From contig NZ_KI421420.1 of NCBI RefSeq assembly GCF_000472285.1, forward strand, positions 53,868 through 117,867: a stretch of DNA of 64,000 bases. The letters run 5' to 3'. This document shows positions 21,941 through 29,728 of this stretch, piece after piece. The stretch comes from Desulfuromonas sp. TF. GTDB lineage: Bacteria > Desulfobacterota > Desulfuromonadia > Desulfuromonadales > ATBO01. Made by a program: the position numbers and the translations under genes. Every line of letters begins with the position of its first letter. Positions within the stretch are counted from its first letter, which is position 1. The notes below the pieces were generated by a model that was not told the origin of the DNA, did not search any database, and was given only the letters and a program-made list of their open reading frames with translations.

Positions 21941-22747
21941 ATGAAAAAGTTCGTGTTTACCCTGTTGATCGCAGTCCTCGCCACCGGAACCGCCCTTGCC
22001 GGCGACCTTCCCAACGCCAAGGGGAGCGCCGCCATCACCGGCGCAACCATCATCGAAAAAACAGACATGACCCACAGCTGGGATCCGGTCCTGTCGACCA
22101 AGATTCAGGTCGCCCAGCAGAAGGAGTTGACATTCGATGTGGCCCTGCAATGCGGCCTCTTCACCGACACCCTGGTGCGCAGCAAGGGCGGCACGCGGGA
22201 TCAGTCCTCGGCCGAGGCCGGCATCGACGTGCGGGTCAAGCTGGAGAGGATCAATAACGACGGTACCCTCGGTGAAGCGTTTTTAGCCTATCCGAATTCC
22301 GTCACCTATGCCAAGCGTACTCAGGACCTCATGGCCAAGTTCCAGGGGATCTTCCAGACGTGCGAAGAAGAGGGCCTGGTCCCGGACCTGGTCAACGGCG
22401 GGTACCGCTCCGAATGCATCGACTACGGCGAGAACACCTGCCTGGACGTGACCGCGGTGGACAATGAGAACGACGGTGTGATTGACGACTATGTCGTCAC
22501 CCTCGACGAGGCTTGCCTCGACTATGAAGAAGTTCGGCTGGCTCTGGATACCCTCAATGCCAACGCCTTCAACTTTGTCTCCCCCAACCTCGAACAGGGC
22601 GAGTACCAAGTGACCGTCGAGGCGGAAATCACCTCCAATACCAGCACGCAGAACGGCGATGCCGCCGCCAAGGGCATGGTCGGAATGGGCTCCATGGTGG
22701 TTGACGAAGTCCGCTTCATCAAAGCTGATACCGGTACCGGAATGTAA
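21941..22747 (+). CDS. Secreted hypothetical protein with signal peptide
   Basis: MKKFVFTLLIAVLATGTALAG is a clean Sec signal peptide cleaved near residue 21. The mature part is acidic, with four Cys (CGLF, TCEEEG, SECIDYG and NTCLDV regions) and a calcium-loop-like DNENDGVIDDY segment (D-x-[DN]-x-D-G pattern), suggesting Ca2+ binding. ATG 21941 has GGAGG six bases before; an upstream frame start at 21908 is not needed. The 260-bp leader upstream carries several purine-rich tracts but no motif I can name. I do not recognise the family. Confidence 0.75.
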   Translation: MKKFVFTLLIAVLATGTALAGDLPNAKGSAAITGATIIEKTDMTHSWDPVLSTKIQVAQQKELTFDVALQCGLFTDTLVRSKGGTRDQSSAEAGIDVRVKLERINNDGTLGEAFLAYPNSVTYAKRTQDLMAKFQGIFQTCEEEGLVPDLVNGGYRSECIDYGENTCLDVTAVDNENDGVIDDYVVTLDEACLDYEEVRLALDTLNANAFNFVSPNLEQGEYQVTVEAEITSNTSTQNGDAAAKGMVGMGSMVVDEVRFIKADTGTGM

Positions 22748-22769
22748 TTGAAACGAGATGTTGTTGCCT

Positions 22770-22802
22770 GGCCGGATTCCCTCGGAAGTCCGGCCTTTTT
22801 CA
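22770..22802 (+). terminator. Terminator after the secreted protein gene
   Basis: GGCCGGATTCC/GGAAGTCCGGCC stem followed by TTTTTCATT, 25 bp after the stop. Confidence 0.85.
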
Positions 22803-22865
22803 TTGGTGTTGTGAAGTCTGATCCCGTCCCTTCAGTGCCCGCCTGGCTTTGGTCTCTTAGGGAGG

Positions 22866-23150
22866 TCACTTGTCCTCCTCGATGGTGATGTTTCGCCTTA
22901 TCCTGTCCAGCAGGGAGTCCTTAAAACTGAAAACCAACTTCTCCTCCCCGATCTCGTCTATCAAGTCCACGATCTCCTCCCTGCAAAGGCTTACGTCCAA
23001 TCCGTATTTCGTCAGCAGCTCGAACATCTCCCGCGCTGGCATGGCCGCAAGAGCGTCAAAGGGAACGTACAGGTCGGCTATCAGCACCAGGGTCGCCTGC
23101 ACACGCCGCAGTTGACGTTCAGTTCCGACCAGGTTGTGTATCTTCTCCAT
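22866..23150 (-). CDS. Small hypothetical protein, 94 aa
   Basis: Leu/Glu-rich, predicted all-helical protein beginning MEKIHNLVGTERQLRRVQATL and ending NITIEEDK. There is no signal peptide or membrane segment. AAAGGACAGGAA precedes the ATG. The family is not recognised. It lies between a plus-strand terminator and a hairpin element at 23319, as a single gene. Confidence 0.6.
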   Translation of the reverse strand: MEKIHNLVGTERQLRRVQATLVLIADLYVPFDALAAMPAREMFELLTKYGLDVSLCREEIVDLIDEIGEEKLVFSFKDSLLDRIRRNITIEEDK

Positions 23151-23569
23151 TTCCTGTCCTTTCTCTATGTCATCCCCTGCGATTTTAACATTTTTGAATC
23201 CACTTCCTCCTTCGGCTACCTGCTATAGACCGAAAGCGAGTTTCGACCTGGCTGCTTCCCCTCTTCAAGCTCAGGAGTTTCCTCGCCTGTCCCCTGTTGT
23301 ACGGCCACTGGGGAACAAAAAAAACAGAACGCCTCCGGTGCCTGCAGGGTCCGGAGGCGTTCTGTTTTTTTATTAAAGGCCCGAGCGGCGGGCGCGGGAG
23401 GGGGCGGCGCGAAGCCGAGAATACCCGTGCGTAGAAGCAAACGAGAGCAGGGGACCGGAGATTTCTAATTGACTACTACTCCAATAGCCTTTTTATCAGC
23501 GACATATAGCTATTTTGGCGGAAGATCTGCGGGACGCCGGACCGAATACAAATCGGTCAGTCTTGTTTT
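23151..23569. other. Intergenic stretch with one strong terminator hairpin
   Basis: Apart from the hairpin at 23319-23370 I see no gene, RNA or regulatory motif here. Open frames on the minus strand around 23216-23440 run through the hairpin and look like chance. Confidence 0.5.
23319..23370. terminator. Bidirectional terminator hairpin, repeat type shared with 42541
   Basis: A-run, then ACAGAACGCCTCCGG paired with CCGGAGGCGTTCTGT, then a T-run. It can terminate in both directions; its likely client is the minus-strand gene 23570-23839. The left arm and loop start (CGCCTCCGGTGCCTG) are identical to the hairpin at 42541-42580. Confidence 0.85.
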
Positions 23570-23839
23570 TCAGTATATGAGGTCAACACCTTTCTGTGTA
23601 AGCGCCAAACCATTGGTATGATCTTCAACAAGGCCTTCTTTTATTAGTTCCATGGATGCCTCATTTAAAGCAATCCTTTGTTTCGGATTCCAATTAGTTG
23701 ACATACGGAAAAGATCATTTTGGGTAATCACATGGCCAACTTCACTCTTTGCTTCTCTGAACCATCTTAAAATGGAATATTTTACATCCTTAACGTGAGT
23801 CAATTCTTTGATTGGAATAGCTACGTCGAAAGCATTCAT
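23570..23839 (-). CDS. Hypothetical winged-helix-like protein, 89 aa
   Basis: Start ATG 23839 (MNAFDVAIPIKELTHVKDV) is fixed by AAGGAGGAAATAGTA. The C-terminal part (FRMSTNWNPKQRIALNEASMELIKEGLVEDHTNG) reads like a small winged helix with a wing before LALTQKGVDLIY, as in restriction- or MarR-like modules. This is weak inference. The gene is visibly AT-richer than its neighbours, which suggests recent acquisition. Confidence 0.62.
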   Translation of the reverse strand: MNAFDVAIPIKELTHVKDVKYSILRWFREAKSEVGHVITQNDLFRMSTNWNPKQRIALNEASMELIKEGLVEDHTNGLALTQKGVDLIY

Positions 23840-24219
23840 TACTATTTCCTCCTTATCTAATAAGAATAGCCAAGGAAGAGTGGCCAGTGATTGCAACACT
23901 GGGGATGGTCGCATTTCCCCGTTTCCATGGCTTCCGCATTAATAGAACTTTAGTGCGTCTGAGTCAAACATTTTTTATTCACACTTATGTGCTGAAAAGT
24001 CACATGACGCACATTCGATGCAGCAAGTTAATTAGAAGGCAGGGATTGAACGGAAGTTGCGCTTGACGGAAAGGTTGCTTTAAAAAAGATATTGCGGCTC
24101 CTGAGGAAAAAACGGATTTATTTGCCGCCAGGCACATCCGGAGATAGTCCGGCGATTAGCCTGAAAAAAGCCCGATCAGTATAAACCGATCGGGCTTTTT
24201 TCATAGACCATTCCCGGAG
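23840..24219. other. AT-rich intergenic region
   Basis: Contains the ribosome-binding region of the 23570-23839 gene and a terminator hairpin at 24164. CACTTATGTGCTGAAAAGTC and repeated TGACGCACA/TGCGTC words occur near 23950-24015. I see no gene. Confidence 0.5.
24164..24201. terminator. Bidirectional terminator
   Basis: AAAAAAGCCCGATC / GATCGGGCTTTTTT with a short loop. It ends minus-strand transcripts of the rhodanese gene whose stop is at 24220. Confidence 0.85.
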
Positions 24220-24543
24220 CTAATGTTTTTCCACCCGGTATCCCTGTTCCTTCCACGCCTCGACTCCGCCCTGCAGGGCCTCGACATGGGTGAATCCTTT
24301 ATTCTCGAACTCTTCCGCCCGACCGGCGGAGGTGGCCTCCTTCGGTCAGGCGCAGTAAAAGATCAGTTCCTTCTCCTTGGGAATCTCGGCAAGCTTCTCC
24401 TCAAGTTCCTGCAGGTTCATGGCGCCTTCGAGGTGCATCTGATTGCATTTTTCCTCGTCATCGTAGGCGCACACGAGAAGAGCTTCACCGGATTCGATTT
24501 TTTTCCGCGTCTCGCGCGGATCGATCCGTGTCGCCTGTGCCAT
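24220..24543 (-). CDS. Rhodanese-like protein with in-frame UGA (probable selenocysteine)
   Basis: Single rhodanese domain, 107 residues if UGA at codon 66 (24346-24348) is read through. Before it: MAQATRIDPRETRKKIESG...HLEGAMNL...IFYCA. After it, in the same frame: PKEATSAGRAEEFENKGF, then VEALQGGVEAWKEQGY, then TAG. Both halves are good rhodanese sequence, and the UGA falls where relatives have the second Cys of a C-x-C-P-x-E motif in the active loop. A 27-nt hairpin starts within the UGA. AGAGGAGG precedes ATG 24543. The Sec reading is inference; the alternative is a nonsense mutation or sequencing error. Expected role: sulfur or selenium transfer, or thiol redox. Confidence 0.75.
24321..24348 (-). 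promoter_or_regulatory. Candidate bacterial SECIS hairpin at the UGA codon
   Basis: Minus-strand RNA: U then GACCG-AA-GGAGG-CCA-CCUCC-GC-CGGUC, a stem of ten pairs with one internal loop, starting at the UGA itself. Its loop lies nearer to the UGA (about 10 nt) than in the E. coli fdhF element, and a loop G exists only if the top G-C pair opens. The hairpin is therefore suggestive, not diagnostic. Confidence 0.5.
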
Positions 24544-24656
24544 GATCAGCCTCCTCTGTCGTGATCGGACCCTGACTGGTCCTGATATCTTAAACATAGC
24601 GCTAAAAGACCGAACGGCAACCTCTCCTCGGACGACATCCAGGAGTCCACCTTCCA

Positions 24657-25301
24657 TCAATATCCCAGGCTCTCCCCAACCAGTTTCACATGAATGCGCC
24701 CCTTGACAGCGTGACCTTCGATGATTCCCCACATGTTGCAGATCCGCTGGGGCGAACTGCAGTCGGCGCAGAGGCCGGTCGCTGCGCAGGGAGTTTTCAG
24801 GCCCAGGCGGGCGGCGTTGATCGGCGCCGCCTGGTGCTTGACCCGCGCCTTGGCGGACTCCAGGTCGGGCGCCACCTTGTTCATCCCCACCGCCAGAATG
24901 ACCTTTTCGGGGCCGAACATCAGGGCGGAGACCCGATTGCCCCGGCCGTCCAGGTTGACCAGCCGGCCATCGAGCGTAACGGCGTTGGTGCTGGCGATCA
25001 TGACATCCGCCGTCAGTCCCCTGCGACGAGCCGCCAGCCCCTCCTCGGCCGAGAGCCCGGCGCGATAGGGATCGATCACCTCCACTCCAGGAATCCTGGC
25101 AAGGGCCGGCCAGAAGCCCAGTTCGATGGTCGACATCGAACCGCCCCGGTACACTCGGACGCCTTCCGGAATCATGGCCACGATCTCCTCCTTCGTCTGC
25201 GCAGCTGTTGCGGCATAGCTTCCTTCCATGTTGCGCTTCCGCAGATTGGCAATGATCCTCTCTGCCACCGTTTCATTCCAGGCTGCCTGGTGCTGATCCA
25301 T
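24657..25301 (-). CDS. LUD-domain (LutC/YkgG-like) protein
   Basis: Lactate-utilisation-domain protein: TAAQTKEEIVAMIPEGVRVYRGGSMSTIELGF, then VMIASTNAVTLDGRLVNLDGRGNRVSALMFGP and VILAVGMNKV, the core of the LUD family. The C-terminal CAATGLCADCSSPQRICN cysteine cluster suggests Fe-S or metal binding, as in the stand-alone YkgG-like group. LutA and LutB are not adjacent, so a role in lactate oxidation is not supported by context. Length 214 aa is normal for this subgroup. Confidence 0.88.
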   Translation of the reverse strand: MDQHQAAWNETVAERIIANLRKRNMEGSYAATAAQTKEEIVAMIPEGVRVYRGGSMSTIELGFWPALARIPGVEVIDPYRAGLSAEEGLAARRRGLTADVMIASTNAVTLDGRLVNLDGRGNRVSALMFGPEKVILAVGMNKVAPDLESAKARVKHQAAPINAARLGLKTPCAATGLCADCSSPQRICNMWGIIEGHAVKGRIHVKLVGESLGY

Positions 25302-25542
25302 CGCTGCTCTCCTTTATGAGATTTCAAGCCCTCATTATTCCGGGGATATAATTTCCGTGCAAGAAATTTTTCATTCAGTGACACTCGGCAATGAATCGGC
25401 ATGTCGGAATAGTTAACACGGGTAGCGTCGGTCCATCTCAGGCACGAGCCAAAACAAGAGGATTCCCCACAAGGAAATGAGGGTTTTCCCGATAGCAAAT
25501 CTATTGGTTTTTTGTTATGCTCACAGGCTCTTACAAGATGTT

Positions 25543-25626
25543 TCTCTCCGACAAGAGCAAACCCGGAGCAATTCGGGGACGCAGAGCCAAGGGTCCCACG
25601 TGGATAGCCGAGCCGCCGAAGAGAGT
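25543..25626 (+). ncRNA. GEMM-I riboswitch (cyclic dinucleotide; possibly 3',3'-cGAMP type)
   Basis: Signature parts occur in order: closing stem CTCTC/GAGAG, GAGCAAACC, a hairpin CCGG/CGGGG, GACGCAGAGCCA, a second hairpin GGTCC...GGAT, and AGCCGAGCCGCCGAA. This matches the GEMM-I (c-di-GMP-I) consensus. The middle base of GAGCAAACC is A where the Vibrio aptamer has G (GGGCAAACC). I align this to position 20, where A is linked to cGAMP preference in Geobacter relatives. The ligand call is inference. A terminator at 25663 and a small membrane-protein gene at 25738 follow. Confidence 0.88.
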
Positions 25627-25662
25627 TGAAGATTTCCAATGGCCTAACCGCCTGGGAATCAG

Positions 25663-25699
25663 ACGCCCTTTCTTCGGCAGAAGATGGGCGTTTTGTTTT
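25663..25699 (+). terminator. Expression-platform terminator of the GEMM-I riboswitch
   Basis: ACGCCC-TTTCTT...AGAAGA-TGGGCGT stem followed by TTTGTTTT. It lies 37 bp after the aptamer and 39 bp before the start of the downstream gene, so ligand binding can decide between termination and read-through. Confidence 0.8.
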
Positions 25700-25737
25700 A
25701 GGGGGAGAATTTGTCCGGGAAGGGATTAAGTGTATAC

Positions 25738-25902
25738 ATGCTGAGGTACTTGTTTCCTTGCCTCATCTGGGGCTATCTTTTCTATCGCCTTTCTGTCTGG
25801 GACGTCATCGGACTAACCTTCGCTGCAGGCTTTCTACTAATCGCCCTCGTCGGCTTCCTCTATCAGGACAAGACCCGTTCTGTCAGGCGGAGGAAAGGTT
25901 AG
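25738..25902 (+). CDS. Small membrane protein under riboswitch control, 54 aa
   Basis: MLRYLFPCLIWGYLFYRLSVWDVIG... has two hydrophobic stretches (about residues 3-17 and 22-43) and a basic tail (RSVRRRKG), so it is probably a small inner-membrane protein with its C-terminus in the cytoplasm. I prefer ATG 25738. A TTG at 25711 with GGGGGAG close upstream would add nine residues and cannot be excluded. I do not recognise the family. Its place directly behind the riboswitch makes it the likely regulated gene. Confidence 0.6.
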   Translation: MLRYLFPCLIWGYLFYRLSVWDVIGLTFAAGFLLIALVGFLYQDKTRSVRRRKG

Positions 25903-25911
25903 CTTAATCAT

Positions 25912-26721
25912 CTATCCCAGGCTCCCCAGGCTGGCCAGTGCAACCAGCTGCGAGAGTCGAACACCGGAGGGTGGTCCCAGCACCATCAGGTCGGTGCGCC
26001 CCCGCGGCGCGAAGCCGACGGCGGCCAGCAGAGCGCCGGCGGGGGAGGATTCGAGGATGTCCGCGGCCAGCTCCGTCCCCGGCGCCGCCGCCGACAGCAG
26101 GGTGGTGAGGATCAGCCGGTTTTCCCGAGGGCACGACTCTCTCGACAGCCAGGGCCCGATGACCCGCATCGATTTACCCTCCTGCAGCAGAGCCGTCGTT
26201 CCGCCGCTGGCCGCGACGAAACCGCCCCGGGCCAGATGGTGCAGCAGCGGCCGCGACTCGCCCCATACCCGGCAGTCCCCCTGCAGAAGCTCCTCTCCCC
26301 CGCCCGGCGGCGAAGAGCCGCCTCCCTCTTCTCCGACGATGAGCGTGTAACGCCGGATCCTGTCCAGCCCCCGAAATCCCAATTTTTCATAGATCGGACG
26401 GCCGAGTTCTGAGGCGGTCAGCCAGATCGCTTCGGCGCCGCGGCGCCGCAGGATATCCAGGGCGTGGCGGAGGAGAAGGGCGCCGCAGCCGCGCCCCCGG
26501 AGGTCGGCCGGCACGATCAGGTTGCCGACCCAGCCGCTGCGCTCGTGATGGACCGCGGTGACGAAACCGCGCGGCTCCCCCCGCTCCTTGAGGACGAAGG
26601 CGCACTCCGCCAGAGGACCCCGGAAGAGGGCCAGCTCGTTCGCCGGCACCCGCCAGCCTTCGCGGTGCGCCCAATCCAGGAAGAACGGCCAGTCTGCATC
26701 GGTTGGATGTGAAATCTGCAT
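25912..26721 (-). CDS. GNAT-family N-acetyltransferase
   Basis: The N-terminal GNAT domain (residues 1-135) contains the acetyl-CoA loop RGRGCGALLLRHAL after motif WVGNLIVPADL, and the C-terminal motif LGRPIYEKLGFRGLDRI. The second half (about 150-269) resembles the second domain of two-domain GNAT proteins, with RVIGPWLS...AAADILESSPAGALLAAVGFAPRGRTDLMVLGP. Substrate unknown. It lies just outside the nif group, 73 bp from the nifV stop, and could be cotranscribed with it. Confidence 0.87.
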   Translation of the reverse strand: MQISHPTDADWPFFLDWAHREGWRVPANELALFRGPLAECAFVLKERGEPRGFVTAVHHERSGWVGNLIVPADLRGRGCGALLLRHALDILRRRGAEAIWLTASELGRPIYEKLGFRGLDRIRRYTLIVGEEGGGSSPPGGGEELLQGDCRVWGESRPLLHHLARGGFVAASGGTTALLQEGKSMRVIGPWLSRESCPRENRLILTTLLSAAAPGTELAADILESSPAGALLAAVGFAPRGRTDLMVLGPPSGVRLSQLVALASLGSLG

Positions 26722-26794
26722 AAGATTCAGTCCTTTGGCCCTGGTCCCGAGTCCCTGGGAGCTGGGAGCTTGGAACTGGGACTCAGTCCCGCCT

Positions 26795-27937
26795 TCAAGC
26801 CACCCGCCGATACGTCCGGCAGAGGGTGAGCAGTTCCTGATCGTTGACCTGCCGCTTGTTGCGCTGGGAGATACTGCGCACCCGCTCCAGAAGTTCGGCG
26901 GCTTCCAGCGGGTCGATCTCGATGCCGAGCAGTTGCAGACGGTGGCGCAGGCCGTGGCTCCCGGAATGCTTGCCCAGGACCAGGTACCGGCCCAGGCCGA
27001 CCTCGGCGGGATCGAAACCCTCGTAATTGAGAGGGTCCTTCAGCACGCCGTCGGCATGGAGACCGGACTCGTGGGAGAAGACCTTCTCCCCCACCACCGC
27101 CTTCCATTCCGGAACCGGACGCCGGCTGGCCCGGCCGACGAACCGGGAGAGCTCCCGAAAGCGGCGCGTGTCGATGCCGGTATGGATGCCGCAGGCATGC
27201 TTCAGGGCCATCACCACTTCCTCCAGGGCGGCGTTGCCCGCCCGCTCTCCCAGGCCGTTGACCGTGGTATTGACGAAGGCGGCCCCGGCCCGGATGCCGG
27301 CGACGGCGTTGGCGGTCGCCATCCCCAGATCGTCATGGGTGTGAACCTCGATCGGCAGATCGACCCGCTCCCTCAGGGTGCGGATGTTCTCGTAGGTGGA
27401 AAAGGGGTCGAGGATCCCGAGGGTATCGCAGTAACGGAAGCGATCGGCGCCCATCGAACGGGCGGTCTCCATCAGCTCGGCCAGGAAATCGAGATCGGCG
27501 CGGCTCGAATCCTCGCCGCCCACCGAGACGTATAGGCCGTGCTCCTTGGCGAAGCAGAGCGCGGTTTTCAACTGCTCCCGGACCCAGTGCCGGCTCTTTC
27601 GCAGCTTGCGCTCGATGTGGATGTCGGAGACGGAAAGGGAGATGTCCACCGCCTCCACCCCGGCGTCGATGGAGGTGCGGATGTCGGCGATCACCGCCCG
27701 GTTCCAGGTAATGAGGCGGGCGTTGAGGCCGAGGTCGACCAGGGCCCGAACGCTTCGCTGCTCCTCTTTCCCCATCGCCGGTATGCCGCACTCGATCTCC
27801 CCGACCCCGATCTCGTCGAGCGTCCGGGCGATGCGCTTGCGCTCCTCCAGGGTGAAGGCCACCCCGGCGGTCTGTTCGCCGTCGCGCAGGGTGGTATCGT
27901 CGATGACGATTCCCTGTTCAGCTTTTCGATTGTCCAT
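26795..27937 (-). CDS. nifV: Homocitrate synthase NifV
   Basis: Condenses acetyl-CoA with 2-oxoglutarate to homocitrate, the organic ligand of FeMo-cofactor. DRE-TIM metallolyase signatures are present: VIDDTTLRDGEQTAGVAF at the N-terminus, IEVHTHDDLGMATANA with metal-binding HxH, and VNTTVNGLGERAGNAALEEV. 380 aa. The start ATG 27937 has GGGAG six bases upstream; longer openings toward 28354 run through the promoter and are not coding. A sigma-54 promoter lies about 100 bp upstream, with leader hairpins between. The nif location favours NifV over LeuA. Confidence 0.95.
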   Translation of the reverse strand: MDNRKAEQGIVIDDTTLRDGEQTAGVAFTLEERKRIARTLDEIGVGEIECGIPAMGKEEQRSVRALVDLGLNARLITWNRAVIADIRTSIDAGVEAVDISLSVSDIHIERKLRKSRHWVREQLKTALCFAKEHGLYVSVGGEDSSRADLDFLAELMETARSMGADRFRYCDTLGILDPFSTYENIRTLRERVDLPIEVHTHDDLGMATANAVAGIRAGAAFVNTTVNGLGERAGNAALEEVVMALKHACGIHTGIDTRRFRELSRFVGRASRRPVPEWKAVVGEKVFSHESGLHADGVLKDPLNYEGFDPAEVGLGRYLVLGKHSGSHGLRHRLQLLGIEIDPLEAAELLERVRSISQRNKRQVNDQELLTLCRTYRRVA

Positions 27938-27950
27938 GGTCATCTCCCGA

Positions 27951-28019
27951 TTAAGAAAGCCCCGCGGATCCTTGTGATCCCGGGGCGTCTCTGCCGCATC
28001 CATCCGGCCGCGCTGCCGG
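27951..28019 (-). promoter_or_regulatory. nifV leader: ANTAR-type hairpin followed by terminator-like hairpin
   Basis: Minus-strand RNA after the sigma-54 start has hairpin 1 (28004-28019), CCGGC-AGCGCG-GCCGG, a six-base loop with A at 1 and G at 4. Hairpin 2 (27959-27986), GCCCCGGGATC/GATCCGCGGGGC, is followed by TTTCTT. This is the layout of an antitermination leader. ANTAR regulation of nif genes is known in Geobacter; its use here is inference. Confidence 0.6.
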
Positions 28020-28040
28020 AGAAGTCTCTGATTCAAACAA

Positions 28041-28059
28041 CAAGCATGACCCGTGCCAG
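28041..28059 (-). promoter_or_regulatory. Sigma-54 promoter of nifV
   Basis: Minus strand TGGCACGGGTCATGCTTG: GG and GC are separated by exactly ten bases, with a consensus TGGCAC -24 box. Confidence 0.8.
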
Positions 28060-28234
28060 AGGCGGAAGCCGGCTGCCCCGCAGCGGGCATTCCGCTTCCT
28101 GTCGAAGAACCCGCCCTGGAAAAGGCGGGTTGCAGGCGCCAGAGTGCCTGAAAAATAGTCAGCACGACCGGATTTTGCCTCGGAAAAGACCCTCCGCAAC
28201 CTGAGAAAAGGGGCGTTTGCCGCTCCCGCGCAGG

Positions 28235-28252
28235 TTGGCGAGGCTCTTGCAA
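28235..28252 (+). promoter_or_regulatory. Sigma-54 promoter of nifE
   Basis: TTGGCGAGGCTCTTGCAA: GG-N10-GC spacing with a TTGCA -12 box, 124 bp upstream of the nifE start. It lies back to back with the nifV promoter. I found no clear TGT-N10-ACA NifA site in the interval. Confidence 0.7.
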
Positions 28253-28375
28253 CGTATGTACATTGAAACATCCTCCTCCTGCCGCCAGAGACGCCGGTGC
28301 GGGGAGTCCCTCCCAAAGATGCGAAGGACCTGTTTCCGTTCTGAACGCCACCACTTATTCAGAGAGGATCGGACC

Positions 28376-29728
28376 TTGGCGACGAAACCGAAAATCAGGG
28401 AACTGCTCGACGAGAGCTCCTGCGCGCACAACACCTCGAAAAAGACCTCCTGCAACGCGCCGACCCCTGGAGCGACCACCGGCGGCTGCGCCTTCGAGGG
28501 AGCGCAGATATCGCTCTTCCCCTACGCCGACGCCGCCCACCTGGTGCACGGCCCGATCACCTGCCTGGGCGCCTCCTGGGAGACGCGTGCGACCCTCACC
28601 AGCCATCAGGGGCGCGATCTGACCCGGATGGGTTTCACCACCGGAATTTCGACCAACGATATCGTTTTCGGCGGCGAGGACAAGCTCTCCGCCTCCATCG
28701 ACACCATCATGGCGCACTACGCACCGCAGGGCGTCTTCGTCTACGCCACCTGCGTGACGGCCCTGATCGGCGACGATATCGATGCGGTCTGCAAGCAGGC
28801 GGCGGAGAAGTACGGAATCCCCGTCGTTCCCGTCCACGCTCCCGGTTTCGTCGGCAGCAAGAACCTGGGGAGCCGCCTGGCGGGCGAGGCCGTCCTGGCG
28901 CACCTGATCGGCACCAGGGAACCGGAAGAGACCACCCCCTTCGACATTAACCTGATCGGCGAATACAACGTCACCGGCGACATGTGGCAGTACGCGCCGC
29001 TGCTGGAAGAGCTGGGGATCCGCGTCCTCTCCACCCTGAGCGGCGACGGCCGCGTCGATCGCATCCGGACGGCCCACCGCGCCCGGCTCAACGTCCTCGT
29101 CTGCGCCAAGTCGCTGGTCTCGCTGACCCGGAAGATGGAGGAGAGATACGGCATCCCCTCGATTTCCCTCTCCTTCTACGGCAGGCGGGACACCAGCGCC
29201 GGCCTGCTGGCCATCGCCGAGGCGCTGGGCGATGCGGACCTGGTCGCGCGCACGAAAAGATTGATCGCCCGCGAGGAGGCCAGGCTGGAGCAGAGGCTGG
29301 CTCCGTACAAGGCCTTTTTCCGGGGCAGAAAAGCCGTGCTGAATACCGGCGGCAACAAGGTCTGGTCGATCGCCTCGGCCTTGCAGGACCTGGGCCTCGA
29401 GGTGGTGGCGACGGCGGTGAAGAAGGCCACCGGAGATGATCGGGAAAAGGCCCGGCGCACCCTTGGAGAGAAGGGGATACTGATGATGAACCCCGGCGCC
29501 GAGCAGGCGAGGATCATCGATGAGACGGGCGCCGACCTGCTGCTCGCCGGCGGCCGAAGCCTCTACACGGCCATCAAGAAGGGAATCGCCTTTGCCGATG
29601 TCAACCAGGAGAAGAAGAAGAGCTACGGCGGCTACAACGGCCTGCTGAACCTGGCAGAGGACCTCAGAAACGCCCTGGAGAATCCGGTCTTCGGGATCGC
29701 CGGCAGGAGGGCGCCATGGGAAAAGTGA
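28376..29728 (+). CDS. nifE: Nitrogenase FeMo-cofactor biosynthesis protein NifE
   Basis: Scaffold subunit, homologous to NifD, on which NifB-co is matured with Mo and homocitrate. It has the NifE-type N-terminal Cys motifs (SSCAHNTSKK, TSCNAPTPGATTGGCAFEGAQ, GPITCLGASW) and the NifE/NifD core (TGDMWQYAPLLEELGIRVLSTLSGDG, YGGYNGLLNLAEDL). The start is TTG 28376, with GAGAGGA eight bases before. Upstream in-frame codons cross the promoter. 450 aa is typical. It overlaps nifN by 13 bp. Confidence 0.95.
   Translation: MATKPKIRELLDESSCAHNTSKKTSCNAPTPGATTGGCAFEGAQISLFPYADAAHLVHGPITCLGASWETRATLTSHQGRDLTRMGFTTGISTNDIVFGGEDKLSASIDTIMAHYAPQGVFVYATCVTALIGDDIDAVCKQAAEKYGIPVVPVHAPGFVGSKNLGSRLAGEAVLAHLIGTREPEETTPFDINLIGEYNVTGDMWQYAPLLEELGIRVLSTLSGDGRVDRIRTAHRARLNVLVCAKSLVSLTRKMEERYGIPSISLSFYGRRDTSAGLLAIAEALGDADLVARTKRLIAREEARLEQRLAPYKAFFRGRKAVLNTGGNKVWSIASALQDLGLEVVATAVKKATGDDREKARRTLGEKGILMMNPGAEQARIIDETGADLLLAGGRSLYTAIKKGIAFADVNQEKKKSYGGYNGLLNLAEDLRNALENPVFGIAGRRAPWEK

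Noticed and set aside
23216..23440. 74-codon minus-strand frame around the terminator at 23319
   Set aside because: It reads through a perfect terminator hairpin and has no ribosome-binding site.
28265..28375. Attenuator in the nifE leader
   Set aside because: I found a small GGGAG/CTCCC hairpin but no following T-run, so there is no support for termination control there.
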